64,000 nt of DNA from Leptospira sp. B5-022 (GTDB lineage Bacteria > Spirochaetota > Leptospiria > Leptospirales > Leptospiraceae), in contig NZ_ANIJ01000006.1 of NCBI RefSeq assembly GCF_000347035.1, positions 248,001 through 312,000 of the forward strand. The letters run 5' to 3'. Numbering within the stretch: the stretch's first letter is position 1; every line of letters starts with the position of its first letter. The translations under genes and the position numbers were made by a program. The notes under the pieces are model-generated. The model was given only the letters and a program-made list of their open reading frames with translations, did not search any database and had not been told where the DNA came from. Shown here in pieces: positions 20,239 through 30,835 of the stretch.

Positions 20239-21218
20239 TAAACGTTCTCCGCATAAACATGCTTGTACAGCCAACCTAGAGGAGGTTCTTCGCTCTTTTC
20301 CGCGAAGTCCACCGATTCTTCGACCGTTTTGAGGATGATCTCATCCATTTTTGTGAGTTCTTCTTGGGCCCAGCCCGCCGCGAGTAGATCCTTTTCCGCT
20401 TTGATGAGAGGATCACCTTGTTTATATTTTTCTAATTCTTCTTTGGTCCTATACTTAGCAGGGTCCGACATAGAGTGACCTCTGAATCTGTAGGTGGAAA
20501 TTTCCATAAGGGTAGGGCCTTCTCCTCGTCTTGCTCTTTCCACCGCGACTCGTACGTGTTCTCTGACTTTACGGACCTCGTCCCCTTCTATATGATCTCT
20601 TGCGATATCATAGGCGACCGCTCTTACGGAAACGTCTTTGACGGAAAGCGCTCTATATTCCGGAGTTCCCATCGCGTAGTGATTGTTCTCGCAGATCATG
20701 ACTAAAGGAAGTTTCCAGATCGCCGCTAAGTTCATCCCTTCGTGAAAGGAGCCGATGTTTGCAGCACCTTCTCCGAAAAAACATAACGTCACAGCGCCGT
20801 CTCCGCGATACTTGGAAGCGTATGCGATCCCGGCCGCCAGAGAAATATGCCCTCCTACGATGCCGTGTCCCCCCATGAAGTTTTTACTCTTATCGAAAAA
20901 GTGCATGGAGCCGCCATTGCCCGATACGATCCCTGTTTTTTTGCCGAATAATTCCGCCATAAGCGCTTTTGGTTCTAGACCTCTGGCAAGCGCATGGCCA
21001 TGATCTCGATAGGTCGAGACTATATAATCTTTTTGTTCTAGAGCAGAGATGGCTCCCACGCCCACAGCCTCTTGACCGATGTATAAATGGCAGAAGCCGC
21101 CGATTTTGCCCATGCTATAGGCCTTTGCGGAAGCTTCTTCGAAGCGGCGGATGAGAAGCATTTGTCTGTATAATTCTAATAGGTCTTCGGTTTCTTTTTT
21201 TGTTTTAGGTTGGCTCAT
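20238..21218 (-). CDS. pdhA: Pyruvate dehydrogenase E1 component, alpha subunit
   Basis: 326 residues. The thiamine diphosphate/Mg motif is GEGAANIGSFHEGMNLAA (about 149-166), ending in the NN of CENNHYAMGT. SMHFFDKSKNFMGGHGIVGG and the phosphorylation-loop-like YRFRGHSMSDPAKYR are standard for E1 alpha. It is the first gene of pdhA-pdhB-pdhC, coupled to pdhB by a TAATG overlap. The 149 bases upstream separate it from the divergent creB gene. Confidence 0.95.
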   Translation of the reverse strand: MSQPKTKKETEDLLELYRQMLLIRRFEEASAKAYSMGKIGGFCHLYIGQEAVGVGAISALEQKDYIVSTYRDHGHALARGLEPKALMAELFGKKTGIVSGNGGSMHFFDKSKNFMGGHGIVGGHISLAAGIAYASKYRGDGAVTLCFFGEGAANIGSFHEGMNLAAIWKLPLVMICENNHYAMGTPEYRALSVKDVSVRAVAYDIARDHIEGDEVRKVREHVRVAVERARRGEGPTLMEISTYRFRGHSMSDPAKYRTKEELEKYKQGDPLIKAEKDLLAAGWAQEELTKMDEIILKTVEESVDFAEKSEEPPLGWLYKHVYAENV

Positions 21219-21367
21219 AATTCAATGGTTTGGAGAAACAATCGCAAAGTATCGCTGCGGAACTGGGATATGCAAACCGATTTCGAAAATTTTTGAAAAA
21301 AAGGAAAAGCTCCGGCAAGAAAAAATTTTCCTTTCCTTAGGAGAAGTTTCGGTTTTCCTTTTTATGA

Positions 21368-22045
21368 ATGGACTCTGCTCGAACGATTCTCGTAACGGAA
21401 GATGAACCAGGGATCATTGATACGATCCGAATGGTCCTTGAGTCGGAAGGATTTCGGGCTTTGGCTGCAATGACTAGCAAAGAATGTTTTGCCCTCATGT
21501 CCGAATCGCCGGATTTACTAGTCTTGGACGTAGGCCTCCCTGATTCGAATGGGTTTGAGGTTTTAAAGGAACTTCGTAGGAAATATTCTATCCCAGTAAT
21601 ATTGCTTACCGCTAGGGAATCCGAATTGGATCGGGTTCTTGGACTTGAACTAGGTGCCGACGATTATATGGTAAAACCGTTTAGTCCGAGAGAATTGGTC
21701 GCTCGGATCCGAGCCGTGCTTCGAAGATACGACGGAAATTCGGAAGAAAAGTTTACGGATTTCGTAATGGACGATGAGCGAAAGATCATTTACTACCACG
21801 GAAAATCCTTAAGCTTAACGCCTTACGAATATAAAACTCTGGTATTATTTATCAAACGAAGAGGCAAAATTTTTAGCAGAGATGAAATTATGGATTTAGT
21901 CTGGACGGAGCCGGAAGATAGTTTTGATCGAGCTGTGGATACGGTAATCAAGAATTTGAGAGCTAGGTTAAAGGAGGTTCGTCCCGATTTGGATCCAATT
22001 GAAACCAGAAGGGGACAAGGATACGGTTTAAAAGAGCACTTATGA
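21368..22045 (+). CDS. creB: Response regulator, CreB-like (OmpR family)
   Basis: 225 residues. The receiver domain has acidic residues in VTEDEPG, phosphoacceptor Asp54 in VLDVGLPDSNGFEVL, and the conserved lysine in GADDYMVKPFSPRE (about 105). The C-terminal winged helix (about 130-225) has LTPYEYKTLVLFIKRRGKIF and the recognition helix DRAVDTVIKNLRARLK. LDVGLPD...NGFE and KPFSPRE are close to E. coli CreB, and the next genes are a CreC-like kinase and creD, so the system is CreBC. The promoter must lie in the 149-base spacer shared with pdhA. The kinase start overlaps its stop. Confidence 0.85.
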   Translation: MDSARTILVTEDEPGIIDTIRMVLESEGFRALAAMTSKECFALMSESPDLLVLDVGLPDSNGFEVLKELRRKYSIPVILLTARESELDRVLGLELGADDYMVKPFSPRELVARIRAVLRRYDGNSEEKFTDFVMDDERKIIYYHGKSLSLTPYEYKTLVLFIKRRGKIFSRDEIMDLVWTEPEDSFDRAVDTVIKNLRARLKEVRPDLDPIETRRGQGYGLKEHL

Positions 22046-22049
22046 GTCT

Positions 22050-23477
<1,428 letters not shown>

Positions 23478-23562
23478 TTTTTCTTTCCTCACATAATGTA
23501 CACAATTCCCTCATAATCCACTCACGTTATTCGCAGATACTTTCTGCTCAAGGAGCGGAAAT

Positions 23563-24903
23563 ATGAGTAAATTAAAAACTTCAGTCGGCATTCGAGTTTT
23601 AATTTTAGGAGGGATGCTTATCGGATTTGTGGTCCCACTATTTATGATGGGAGCCTTAGTCAGCGAAAGGCAAGAACGGTCAAGAGAAGCCATGCAAGAA
23701 ATGAATTCCAAATGGGGTGCGAGCCAAACGATCGCAGGCCCGTTTTTAGTAATCCCGTATAAATTGGAGAAAGTAAAAAAGACTTCCAACGAGCGTGATG
23801 AAGAAGAAGTGGATAGCGAAAGTGGAGAGATCTACATTCTGCCGGAAACTCTAACGGTAAATTCGGACCTGAAGGCGGAGAAGAGAAAGAGATCCATTTA
23901 TGAAACGGTTCTCTTTTCCGGGGATTTTAAGATGGAAGGAAGTTTTAAATCTCCTACTCTGGCGGATTTTCCCGCTAGAACCAAGAATATCCTATGGTCG
24001 CAGGCACGGATCATTCTCTCCGTTTCGGATCCGAAAGGAATAGGGAAGGATGTAAAATTCAATTTAGCCGGAAAGGATACTGTCTTACAACCGGGATCCT
24101 CTTCCTATTTTTTCCCGGCAGGACTTCATACGAAATTAATGTCGAAAGTGGAAAGTGGCAACTTTGCTTTTTCCTTGGAAGTTCCGCTAAAGGGTTCGGA
24201 TTCAATTTATATTGTCCCAGTCGGGAAAACGAGTTCTATCAAAATGAGTTCGGATTGGAAAGATCCTTCTTTCGAAGGTTCCATTTTGCCGAATGAAAGG
24301 TCAGTGACCGAAAATGGTTTTCAAGCCGTATGGGAATCCACTTACTTTGCAAGAAATTATCCTCAAGTCATACAGGATATGAACGGTTCCTTTATGGATT
24401 CTATTATAAATTCTGCATATGGGGTCCGTTTGATCATTCCCGCCGATCATTATCTGAAATCGGAGCGTTCCTTGAAATATGCGATTTTGTTTTTGACTGC
24501 TAGTTTTACCCTATTCTTCTTGCTCGAAATTTTCGGAAGAAGGAGCTTGCATCCTTTGCAATATTTGATGATCGGTGCAGCGATGCTCGTCTTCTATGTT
24601 TTGAATCTTTCTCTTTCGGAACATATAGGATTTAATTGGGCATATGTATGCGCCTCTATCTCGGTATCGGCATTAATTTCATATTATGCGGGTTCCGTAT
24701 TAAAAGATAAAAAGAGGGGATATCTGGCTGGGGGATATTTTACTATTCTTTATACCTTCTTATATGTGATCCTTGCGTCGGAAGAGAACGCGTTACTTTT
24801 AGGTTCTTTAGCTGTATTCTTTGTTTTAGCGGGGCTTATGCATCTGACTAGAAATGTAGATTGGTATTCTTTTGGGACCAAAGAGGAACGGATCCCTGCG
24901 TAA
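23563..24903 (+). CDS. creD: Inner-membrane protein CreD
   Basis: 446 residues. The N-terminal membrane helix (about 10-32) and the adjoining ERQERSREAMQEMNSKWG, then QTIAGPFLVIPY, are the CreD signature. A large periplasmic domain follows, then several C-terminal helices (about 305-430). CreD is the main output gene of CreBC in enterobacteria, where its loss or overproduction changes envelope properties and beta-lactam or colicin tolerance; its molecular activity is unknown. AAGGAG lies eight bases before the ATG. It follows the kinase gene by 85 bases, enough for its own promoter. Confidence 0.93.
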   Translation: MSKLKTSVGIRVLILGGMLIGFVVPLFMMGALVSERQERSREAMQEMNSKWGASQTIAGPFLVIPYKLEKVKKTSNERDEEEVDSESGEIYILPETLTVNSDLKAEKRKRSIYETVLFSGDFKMEGSFKSPTLADFPARTKNILWSQARIILSVSDPKGIGKDVKFNLAGKDTVLQPGSSSYFFPAGLHTKLMSKVESGNFAFSLEVPLKGSDSIYIVPVGKTSSIKMSSDWKDPSFEGSILPNERSVTENGFQAVWESTYFARNYPQVIQDMNGSFMDSIINSAYGVRLIIPADHYLKSERSLKYAILFLTASFTLFFLLEIFGRRSLHPLQYLMIGAAMLVFYVLNLSLSEHIGFNWAYVCASISVSALISYYAGSVLKDKKRGYLAGGYFTILYTFLYVILASEENALLLGSLAVFFVLAGLMHLTRNVDWYSFGTKEERIPA

Positions 24904-24967
24904 TTCCATTGTCTTCCTTTTAGGGGATTTGATTTTCCCTAAAAGGATCTTTGTGGGGCTTAATAGT

Positions 24968-25672
24968 ATGAAATTAATTTTTAATATACCTTTCATCCGA
25001 CAATTATTCGTTCTCTCTTTAAGCAGTTTCGTGAGCGTTTTCTTGATTTGCACACGTATTTCGGTCTCTAAAGAGAAAGCATTCTCTTTTTTAATCTGGA
25101 ATTTGTTTCTTGCGATTGTTCCATTAGTGTTTTCGTATTTTGCCTACGTATATTATGAATTACGAAATCGTAGGATGGATTTATTCGTCTTATCCTTGTT
25201 GATCGTTTGGTTTATATTTTTTCCGAATGCTCCTTATATCGTTACAGACTTCGTACATTTGCGGGCCAGGAATTCCGTTCCGATCTGGTTTGATATATTG
25301 ATGATCTTTTCTTTTACATGGTGTGGCTTATTTGCGGGCTTTATTTCTTTAAGAATCGTACAATTACTGCTGAACGATCGGATCAATTCTTGGTTTGGGT
25401 GGATATTTATCGTTTGTATTTCTCCGCTGACGGTTTTTGGCATCTGTATCGGTAGATTCTATCGTTGGAATTCTTGGGATCTATTAAAAGATCCTGTTTC
25501 TCTATTTTCAGATTCTTGGGATTTTTTACGGATAGTTTATGGGAATTGGAAATTGTCTCTGGCACTGGGATTTTTATCGATTGGGATGTTACTTGCCTAC
25601 CTTCTCGCTTTATCTTTGGGAGATATGAATATCCGCTCGGTTCCTTCCGGATTGAAAGTGAAGTCACGGTAA
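24968..25672 (+). CDS. DUF1361 membrane protein
   Basis: About 234 residues from the ATG at 24968; the frame is open from 24872, inside creD, but that extension is hydrophilic and improbable. Six or seven membrane helices are predicted by eye. FFPNAPYIVTDFVHL and the following IWFDILMIFSFTWCGL are the DUF1361 hallmark. The function of DUF1361 is unknown. It lies 64 bases after creD on the same strand, and a strong stem-loop follows, so it may belong to the CreB regulon here. Confidence 0.8.
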   Translation: MKLIFNIPFIRQLFVLSLSSFVSVFLICTRISVSKEKAFSFLIWNLFLAIVPLVFSYFAYVYYELRNRRMDLFVLSLLIVWFIFFPNAPYIVTDFVHLRARNSVPIWFDILMIFSFTWCGLFAGFISLRIVQLLLNDRINSWFGWIFIVCISPLTVFGICIGRFYRWNSWDLLKDPVSLFSDSWDFLRIVYGNWKLSLALGFLSIGMLLAYLLALSLGDMNIRSVPSGLKVKSR

Positions 25673-25733
25673 TGCTTGAAGTAGGGAAGTGATGAACCGC
25701 GCGAAAAATTGTAAAATATTCGGAAATAAGCCT

Positions 25734-25767
25734 CTATGATTGCTTTTTCTCTTAAAAGCAATCATAG
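25734..25767. terminator. Perfect 14-bp stem-loop after the cre locus
   Basis: CTATGATTGCTTTT pairs fully with AAAAGCAATCATAG around a six-base loop TCTCTT, 61 bases after the DUF1361 stop. It is probably the end of the cre transcript, though no T-tract follows the stem. Confidence 0.6.
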
Positions 25768-25942
25768 GTGAAGTCTCGACTTCCTGCGAGAAACCTCCTC
25801 GATTTTCCAAAAAAATGCTTATGGAAATTTCCGATTCGTTCGAACTTTTAGATGAGCCCAAAAAAGGAAAATTTTTTCTAAAATTTCTCCAAATCTATTT
25901 CCTTCATTTCTTTAAAAATCGCTAAAAAACAATAAAAAACCG

Positions 25943-25980
25943 TTAATTTTAACGAAAAGCTTCATTTTCGTTAAAATTAA
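25943..25980. terminator. Perfect 16-bp A/T-rich stem-loop upstream of flaB
   Basis: TTAATTTTAACGAAAA pairs fully with TTTTCGTTAAAATTAA around GCTTCA. It lies 170 bases before the first flaB. It could be a second terminator isolating flaB from the cre locus or an operator. The gene-free stretch 25673-26148 holds this hairpin, the one at 25734 and the flaB leader, and no coding sequence. Confidence 0.55.
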
Positions 25981-26102
25981 TCTAGGACATCTGCTTCACC
26001 GAAGATATATCTGAAGGAAACCCTGAATTCTAGGTCTTTCCCGGAATTCAGCCTTCATTTAAATAGATAGAAAAAAAGACCAAAACCAAACCAGCACAAG
26101 AT

Positions 26103-26120
26103 CCCGGCACGGATGCCGGG
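26103..26120 (+). promoter_or_regulatory. Hairpin in the first flaB leader
   Basis: CCCGGC-ACGGAT-GCCGGG is a perfect 6-bp stem about 17 bases before the strong AAGGAGG of flaB. It may stabilise the abundant flagellin message. Confidence 0.45.
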
Positions 26121-26148
26121 CTCATGATCAGTTTCAAGGAGGAAACAA

Positions 26149-26994
26149 ATGATCATTAACCATAACTTAGCCGCGATTAACTCCCACCGCGTTCTGAAGT
26201 TCCAGAACAACGAAGTGGCGAAAAACATGGAGGCTCTTTCTTCCGGTATGCGTATCAACCGCGCCGGGGATGATGCATCCGGTCTAGCCGTTTCCGAAAA
26301 AATGAGAACTCAGGTGAAAGGACTTCGCCAAGCGGAGAGAAACACTGAGGACGGCATGTCCCTGATCCAAACAACGGAAGGATATCTTCAAGAAACGAAT
26401 GATATCATCCAAAGGATCCGTGTACTTGCAATCCAATCTTCCAACGGTATCTACGGTGCAGAAGACCGTCAGATGATCCAAGTAGAAGTTTCTCAGCTTA
26501 TAGACGAAATTGATCGCATTTCCTCCCAAGCAGAGTTTAACAAGATGGCATTGCTCCAAGGCGATTTCGCTCGTGGATCAAGAACTGCTTCTATGTGGTT
26601 CCACATCGGACCGAACCAGCACCAGAGGGAACGTGTCTATATCGCAACTATGACCGCTAAGGCTCTGAATTTGATCAAGTCTGATGGAACACTTTTGACT
26701 CTTTCTACTGCTGAACTTTCAAACGAAGCAATCGGCTTTCTTGACGATGCTTTAATGAAAATCAACAAACAAAGAGCAAATCTTGGAGCTTACTATAACA
26801 GACTAGAGCATGCCTCTAAAGGTCTGATGGTAGCTTACGAGAACATCCAAGCTTCAGAGTCGAGAATCAGGGACGCGGATATGGCAGAGGAAACTGTATC
26901 GTTCACTAAGAACCAGATCTTGGTTCAGTCCGGTACTGCAATGTTAGCACAAGCTAACGTAAGACCTCAGTCTGTCCTCCAGTTACTTAGGTAA
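26149..26994 (+). CDS. flaB: Endoflagellin core protein FlaB (first copy)
   Basis: 281 residues, the normal spirochaete FlaB length. It polymerises to form the core of the periplasmic flagellum. The N-terminus [14 protein letters not shown] and the D0/D1 motif [20 protein letters not shown] are diagnostic, as are the C-terminal [14 protein letters not shown] and the final QSVLQLLR. The central variable domain of other flagellins is absent, as usual for FlaB. AAGGAGG lies eight bases before the ATG, one of the strongest ribosome-binding sites in the window. A paralogue follows after 455 bases, with a terminator between, so the two have separate control. Confidence 0.97.
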   Translation: MIINHNLAAINSHRVLKFQNNEVAKNMEALSSGMRINRAGDDASGLAVSEKMRTQVKGLRQAERNTEDGMSLIQTTEGYLQETNDIIQRIRVLAIQSSNGIYGAEDRQMIQVEVSQLIDEIDRISSQAEFNKMALLQGDFARGSRTASMWFHIGPNQHQRERVYIATMTAKALNLIKSDGTLLTLSTAELSNEAIGFLDDALMKINKQRANLGAYYNRLEHASKGLMVAYENIQASESRIRDADMAEETVSFTKNQILVQSGTAMLAQANVRPQSVLQLLR

Positions 26995-27010
26995 TTAGGA
27001 CTTTCCGGCA

Positions 27011-27032
27011 GCGGGAGCAGTGATGCTCCCGC
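27011..27032 (+). terminator. Terminator-like stem-loop after the first flaB
   Basis: GCGGGAGCA-GTGA-TGCTCCCGC is a perfect 9-bp stem 17 bases after the stop. The T-rich stretch is delayed (ACTTCTTTT). Confidence 0.7.
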
Positions 27033-27063
27033 ACCGGGAACTTCTTTTCTGTAGAACTCCGAA

Positions 27064-27138
27064 GCCGCAGATGCGGCTATCGTCGTCTAGGGACCTAATT
27101 GCCGTCGCAAGCTCCGGCTTATAAAGCCCGCTTTGCGG
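27064..27138. repeat. Cluster of small GC-rich hairpins between the flaB genes
   Basis: GCCGCA-GA-TGCGGC (27064-27077), GGCTT-ATA-AAGCC (27116-27128) and CCGC-TTT-GCGG (27128-27138) follow each other with no reading frame. This is the most structured part of the gene-free stretch 26995-27449. Confidence 0.45.
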
Positions 27139-27344
27139 ACTATAACGAAAAGGTACAGGAAAAACGTCGGGTCTAGTCTTCTTCTTTCCCCAATTTTTTT
27201 CCGGTTCCTTTTCCAAGGAGGAATTCCGAGGAAACGAAAACCGGGTTAGTAATAACCTAAAGCTTATTGTACTTTTGTAAGATCACTGACGTTAGTCGGC
27301 GTTCTTGCCGTGATTGAAAAATATCCTAAATCTCCAAGGGAGAA

Positions 27345-27395
27345 TGACCTGTCGGGTGGTCCGACCGGGTCCATCCCGGAGCACCGGACAGGTCA
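27345..27395 (+). promoter_or_regulatory. Long hairpin in the leader of the second flaB
   Basis: TGACCTGTC (27345-27353) pairs with GACAGGTCA (27387-27395). Inside, GGTG can pair with CACC, and CCGGG-TCCAT-CCCGG forms the tip. It lies just before the second flaB, suggesting an RNA leader element. Confidence 0.55.
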
Positions 27396-27403
27396 TGTCC
27401 GAT

Positions 27404-27425
27404 CGGAGGATAGGGAGATCCTCCG
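27404..27425 (+). promoter_or_regulatory. Second hairpin in the leader of the second flaB
   Basis: CGGAGGAT-AGGGAG-ATCCTCCG is an 8-bp stem whose right arm ends about 15 bases before the AAGGAG that serves the flaB start. Both its left arm (GGAGG) and its loop (AGGGAG) resemble Shine-Dalgarno sequences. Confidence 0.5.
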
Positions 27426-27449
27426 GAAACTCTCTACAAGGAGTGTAGG

Positions 27450-28298
<849 letters not shown>

Positions 28299-28313
28299 TT
28301 TTCGGGAACAGGC

Positions 28314-28348
28314 ACCACCGGACGGGAAATCCTCCGGTGGTTTTTTTC
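28314..28348 (+). terminator. Rho-independent terminator of the second flaB
   Basis: ACCACCGGA (28314-28322) pairs with TCCGGTGGT (28333-28341), a perfect 9-bp stem running into seven T bases. Confidence 0.92.
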
Positions 28349-28534
28349 TTTTAAATCCGTAAATTCGCGAGTTTGTCAGGAATTTATAATATTCATTCTT
28401 CATTTCCCGAAAAACCGTCGGTTAATTCTATATTCGTCTTTTCCTTTTTTTTCTAAACGTTTCGTTCCTAAAAAAATTCTCGGTTTTTTATCGCTTACTT
28501 TTGATTTTCGGACCTCGACTTTTCGGGGAAAAGA

Positions 28535-28571
28535 TATAATTAAGTGTTGACTTAATTAAGTTTATACTTAA
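28535..28571 (+). promoter_or_regulatory. Promoter and tandem operator of the ArsR-family gene
   Basis: A consensus -10 TATAAT is at 28535-28540. Directly after it two inverted repeats lie back to back: TTAAGT-GTTG-ACTTAA (28540-28555) and TTAAGT-TTAT-ACTTAA (28556-28571). The second ends five bases before the ATG at 28576. This is the expected layout for autorepression by an ArsR-type dimer. A TTGACT at 28547 with AAATAT at 28570 is a possible second promoter inside the operator. Confidence 0.75.
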
Positions 28572-28575
28572 ATAT

Positions 28576-28905
28576 ATGCTTATGAAGGCTTTAGATGCGA
28601 TTGCGGACCCAACCAGGCGCAAAATTTTAGAACTCTTGTTCGATGGGGAAATGGGAGCCGGAGAAATTGCAGGACATTTTGATATAAGTTCCGCCGCGAT
28701 TTCCCAACATTTTAAGGTTTTGAGAGAATGTAATCTAATCCAAACAAGAGTGGATGGGCAAAGAAGGATCCACTCATTGGATTACAAAGGTTGGAAAGAG
28801 ATCCAAGACTGGCTGGATAGAGCGAAATCTTTCTGGGAAGGAAGACTCGATCTTCTGGAAAAGGAATTAAAAGCCAATAAAATGAGAAAGGGGAGAAGAT
28901 CGTAA
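28576..28905 (+). CDS. ArsR-family transcriptional repressor
   Basis: 109 residues. The winged helix-turn-helix starts at DAIADPTRRKILELL, with the recognition helix in SSAAISQHFKVLRECNLI and the wing in VDGQRRIHSL. No metal-binding ELCVCD motif is present, so it belongs to the non-metal ArsR regulators commonly paired with an SRPBCC protein. The ATG at 28576 or 28582 could be the start, and neither has a Shine-Dalgarno sequence. It ends in a TAATG overlap with the next gene. A double palindromic operator precedes it. Confidence 0.9.
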   Translation: MLMKALDAIADPTRRKILELLFDGEMGAGEIAGHFDISSAAISQHFKVLRECNLIQTRVDGQRRIHSLDYKGWKEIQDWLDRAKSFWEGRLDLLEKELKANKMRKGRRS

Positions 28906-29456
28906 TGAAAGATCTAACTGTAAACAAAACGTATGGGACCTTTACTTCCGAGTCAGAAGTTCGTTTCCAAAGGTTACTACCGGGTCCGATCGAGACTGTT
29001 TGGGAATATCTTGTCGATTCCGAAAAGCGAGGCACCTGGCTTGCAAAGGGAACTATGGAGCTGAAGGTGGGTGGAAAAGTAGAACTGAATTTTTTACATT
29101 CCTCTCTTTCGGAGGAAAAAACATATCCGGATCGATTCAAGGCGATGGAAAACGGTATTAGCGGAGTAGAAACGATCACAGCAATCGAAGCTCCTCGTCT
29201 TTTAAGTTTTACTTGGCATCCTAATTCGGAAGTTCGTTTCGAGCTAGAAGAAAAGGGAGAAGATGTTCTTCTTACCTTGAGACATTACAAACTGACGGAT
29301 GAATTCGGTAAACTTATGGTTTCTTCAGGCTGGCATACTCATTTGGATATTCTTGTCTCTAAACTTTATAGGGAATCGGTCCCTAAATTCTGGCAGACAT
29401 TCGCAAAACATGAAACTGCGTACGGTGAAAAACTGAAAATTACCGCTAAGAAGTAA
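28905..29456 (+). CDS. SRPBCC (AHSA1-like) domain protein
   Basis: 183 residues. The fold is recognised from VRFQRLLPGPIETVWEYLVDSEKRGTWLAKG and the later RLLSFTWHPNSEVRFELEEKG and SGWHTHLDIL, typical of the AHSA1 branch of the SRPBCC (START-like) superfamily, which binds hydrophobic ligands. Together with the upstream ArsR regulator (one-base TAATG overlap) it forms the widespread ArsR-SRPBCC pair, whose inducer and substrate are generally unknown. A bidirectional terminator follows the gene. Confidence 0.88.
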   Translation: MKDLTVNKTYGTFTSESEVRFQRLLPGPIETVWEYLVDSEKRGTWLAKGTMELKVGGKVELNFLHSSLSEEKTYPDRFKAMENGISGVETITAIEAPRLLSFTWHPNSEVRFELEEKGEDVLLTLRHYKLTDEFGKLMVSSGWHTHLDILVSKLYRESVPKFWQTFAKHETAYGEKLKITAKK

Positions 29457-29468
29457 GCCTTAAAAGTA

Positions 29469-29497
29469 AAAAGCCGACGAGCAATTCGCCGGCTTTT
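29469..29497. terminator. Bidirectional terminator
   Basis: AAAAGCCG (29469-29476) pairs with CGGCTTTT (29490-29497), with a partly paired interior. It serves the SRPBCC gene and the convergent lipoprotein gene. Confidence 0.85.
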
Positions 29498-29521
29498 CTT
29501 TTAGATCGATCGGTAAATCGA

Positions 29522-30769
29522 TTATTTATTCGGACTGAACTCCAAAGTGACGACACCTCTTGCAGCGGATTTAACGTTCATTTTCTTAGTAGCTAAGAAA
29601 GAAAATCCTCTGTCCTTTTTATAGACTAATTCGTCCATAAACAGTGCGTCTTTTCCTGGGTAAGTAACTTCCCACTCGGAACCGCTTACGTTGCTAGTTC
29701 TAACATTGATGTCTTTTGCAGCGGTCAATTCTGCCAGATCATCTTTGAACTTAGTGGATTCGTCCGCATCCAATCCGGTAAACTTGAGAATGATGGTATT
29801 GTTCTCGGTGAGATTAAACCACTCTTCTTTGAGTTGTTTGTTTACTTTTTTGGTAACGTCTTCCGCCCAACCTGCAAGCGCTTTTTCTCTGGAAACTTTT
29901 TGTGTGATATCCGCTCCACGAGCGTCTCCGTTTCCGGATGCTACAATTTTTCCATCTCCCCAAAGCAGGATCACTTTATAAGGACCGGTGGCAGCAGTAT
30001 TGAATAAAGGTCTATCCAATTGTTTTCCGCCGATTGCAGTTACAGGCGCTTGGTCTTCTGTCTCTACGGAACCAACTACCAGCACTTCTGCTCCGGAAGC
30101 TTGAGCTTGGATGAGTATCGCAGCTCCGGCATCCAGAGAGTTGACTGCATCCGCATTCAAACCGGAAGGTTTAACCGTTTTAGAAGCAGTTCCCGGATCT
30201 ACGATCTTGTTGCCTGCTTTTTTTAAACCTTTGATGATCTCAGCTTCCGCAATATTACCATTGCTTAAAGGAGCAACCGGTGCCCCTCCAACTTTAGAAG
30301 GAACTAAAACTACAATTCTTGGATTTCCAACATCTGCAAGAAGACCTTCGACCGCGGTGGAAAGTTTAGATTCTTCGATGGTGCATCGAACTGTAAGTTT
30401 TAAGATCGGTTGAGTATCGATCTTACCTTGGTCTTCCGAAACGATATCGTACGATTTTACGAATGCATCCGTTTTGGAAAGTAGACTAGAGCCTAAACTT
30501 TCTCCATCGGAAGCTTGGCTTTTGTTGGAAATTTCTTCACCAACTACTTTACGTACCGCATTAACTTTTGCGTCTTTGATCGCTCTTTGTTTTGCGTTCG
30601 CTATATCTCCGTTATAGATCGGAGCCTCTCCGATCACGGTGATGGTATTTCCTTCTCTAGTGAATTCTTCTTTTTTCTTGCGTCGGGATCCGTCACCCGT
30701 TGCGCATGCAAAAGCGAAACCTAAAATCAGTGTGAGAGCGGTAATCCGCAGGATGGGCAGCTTTGCCAT
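29522..30769 (-). CDS. lipL46: LipL46-like lipoprotein
   Basis: 415 residues, about 45 kDa. The signal peptide ends in FAFAC with Cys22 lipidated, followed by a basic RRKKKEE patch. The part with [37 protein letters not shown] (in pieces, about 45-80) resembles the N-terminal domain of FlgT-type proteins. A Rossmann-like middle ([22 protein letters not shown]) and a beta-rich C-terminus follow. Size, lipobox and place a few genes from a flaB pair fit LipL46, a surface lipoprotein described in pathogenic Leptospira. This name rests on recall and synteny, not on an alignment. It is divergent from the NamZ-like gene. Confidence 0.6.
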   Translation of the reverse strand: MAKLPILRITALTLILGFAFACATGDGSRRKKKEEFTREGNTITVIGEAPIYNGDIANAKQRAIKDAKVNAVRKVVGEEISNKSQASDGESLGSSLLSKTDAFVKSYDIVSEDQGKIDTQPILKLTVRCTIEESKLSTAVEGLLADVGNPRIVVLVPSKVGGAPVAPLSNGNIAEAEIIKGLKKAGNKIVDPGTASKTVKPSGLNADAVNSLDAGAAILIQAQASGAEVLVVGSVETEDQAPVTAIGGKQLDRPLFNTAATGPYKVILLWGDGKIVASGNGDARGADITQKVSREKALAGWAEDVTKKVNKQLKEEWFNLTENNTIILKFTGLDADESTKFKDDLAELTAAKDINVRTSNVSGSEWEVTYPGKDALFMDELVYKKDRGFSFLATKKMNVKSAARGVVTLEFSPNK

Positions 30770-30835
30770 ATCGCTTCCTTTTTCTCCTTGATGTATTGAA
30801 TTCTGTCTATTTACTGAACAAATAAGGTATCTTAC

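Noticed and set aside
25981..26148. Sigma-28 promoter for flaB (TAAA...GCCGATAA)
   Set aside because: A TAAA at 25972 and CCGAAGATA near 26000 are too far apart and poorly matched. I could not support a defined promoter.
26995..27216. 73-residue minus-strand frame between the flaB genes
   Set aside because: The region consists of hairpins and a terminator. The frame is rich in Arg, Ser and Pro and has no ribosome-binding site or recognisable domain.
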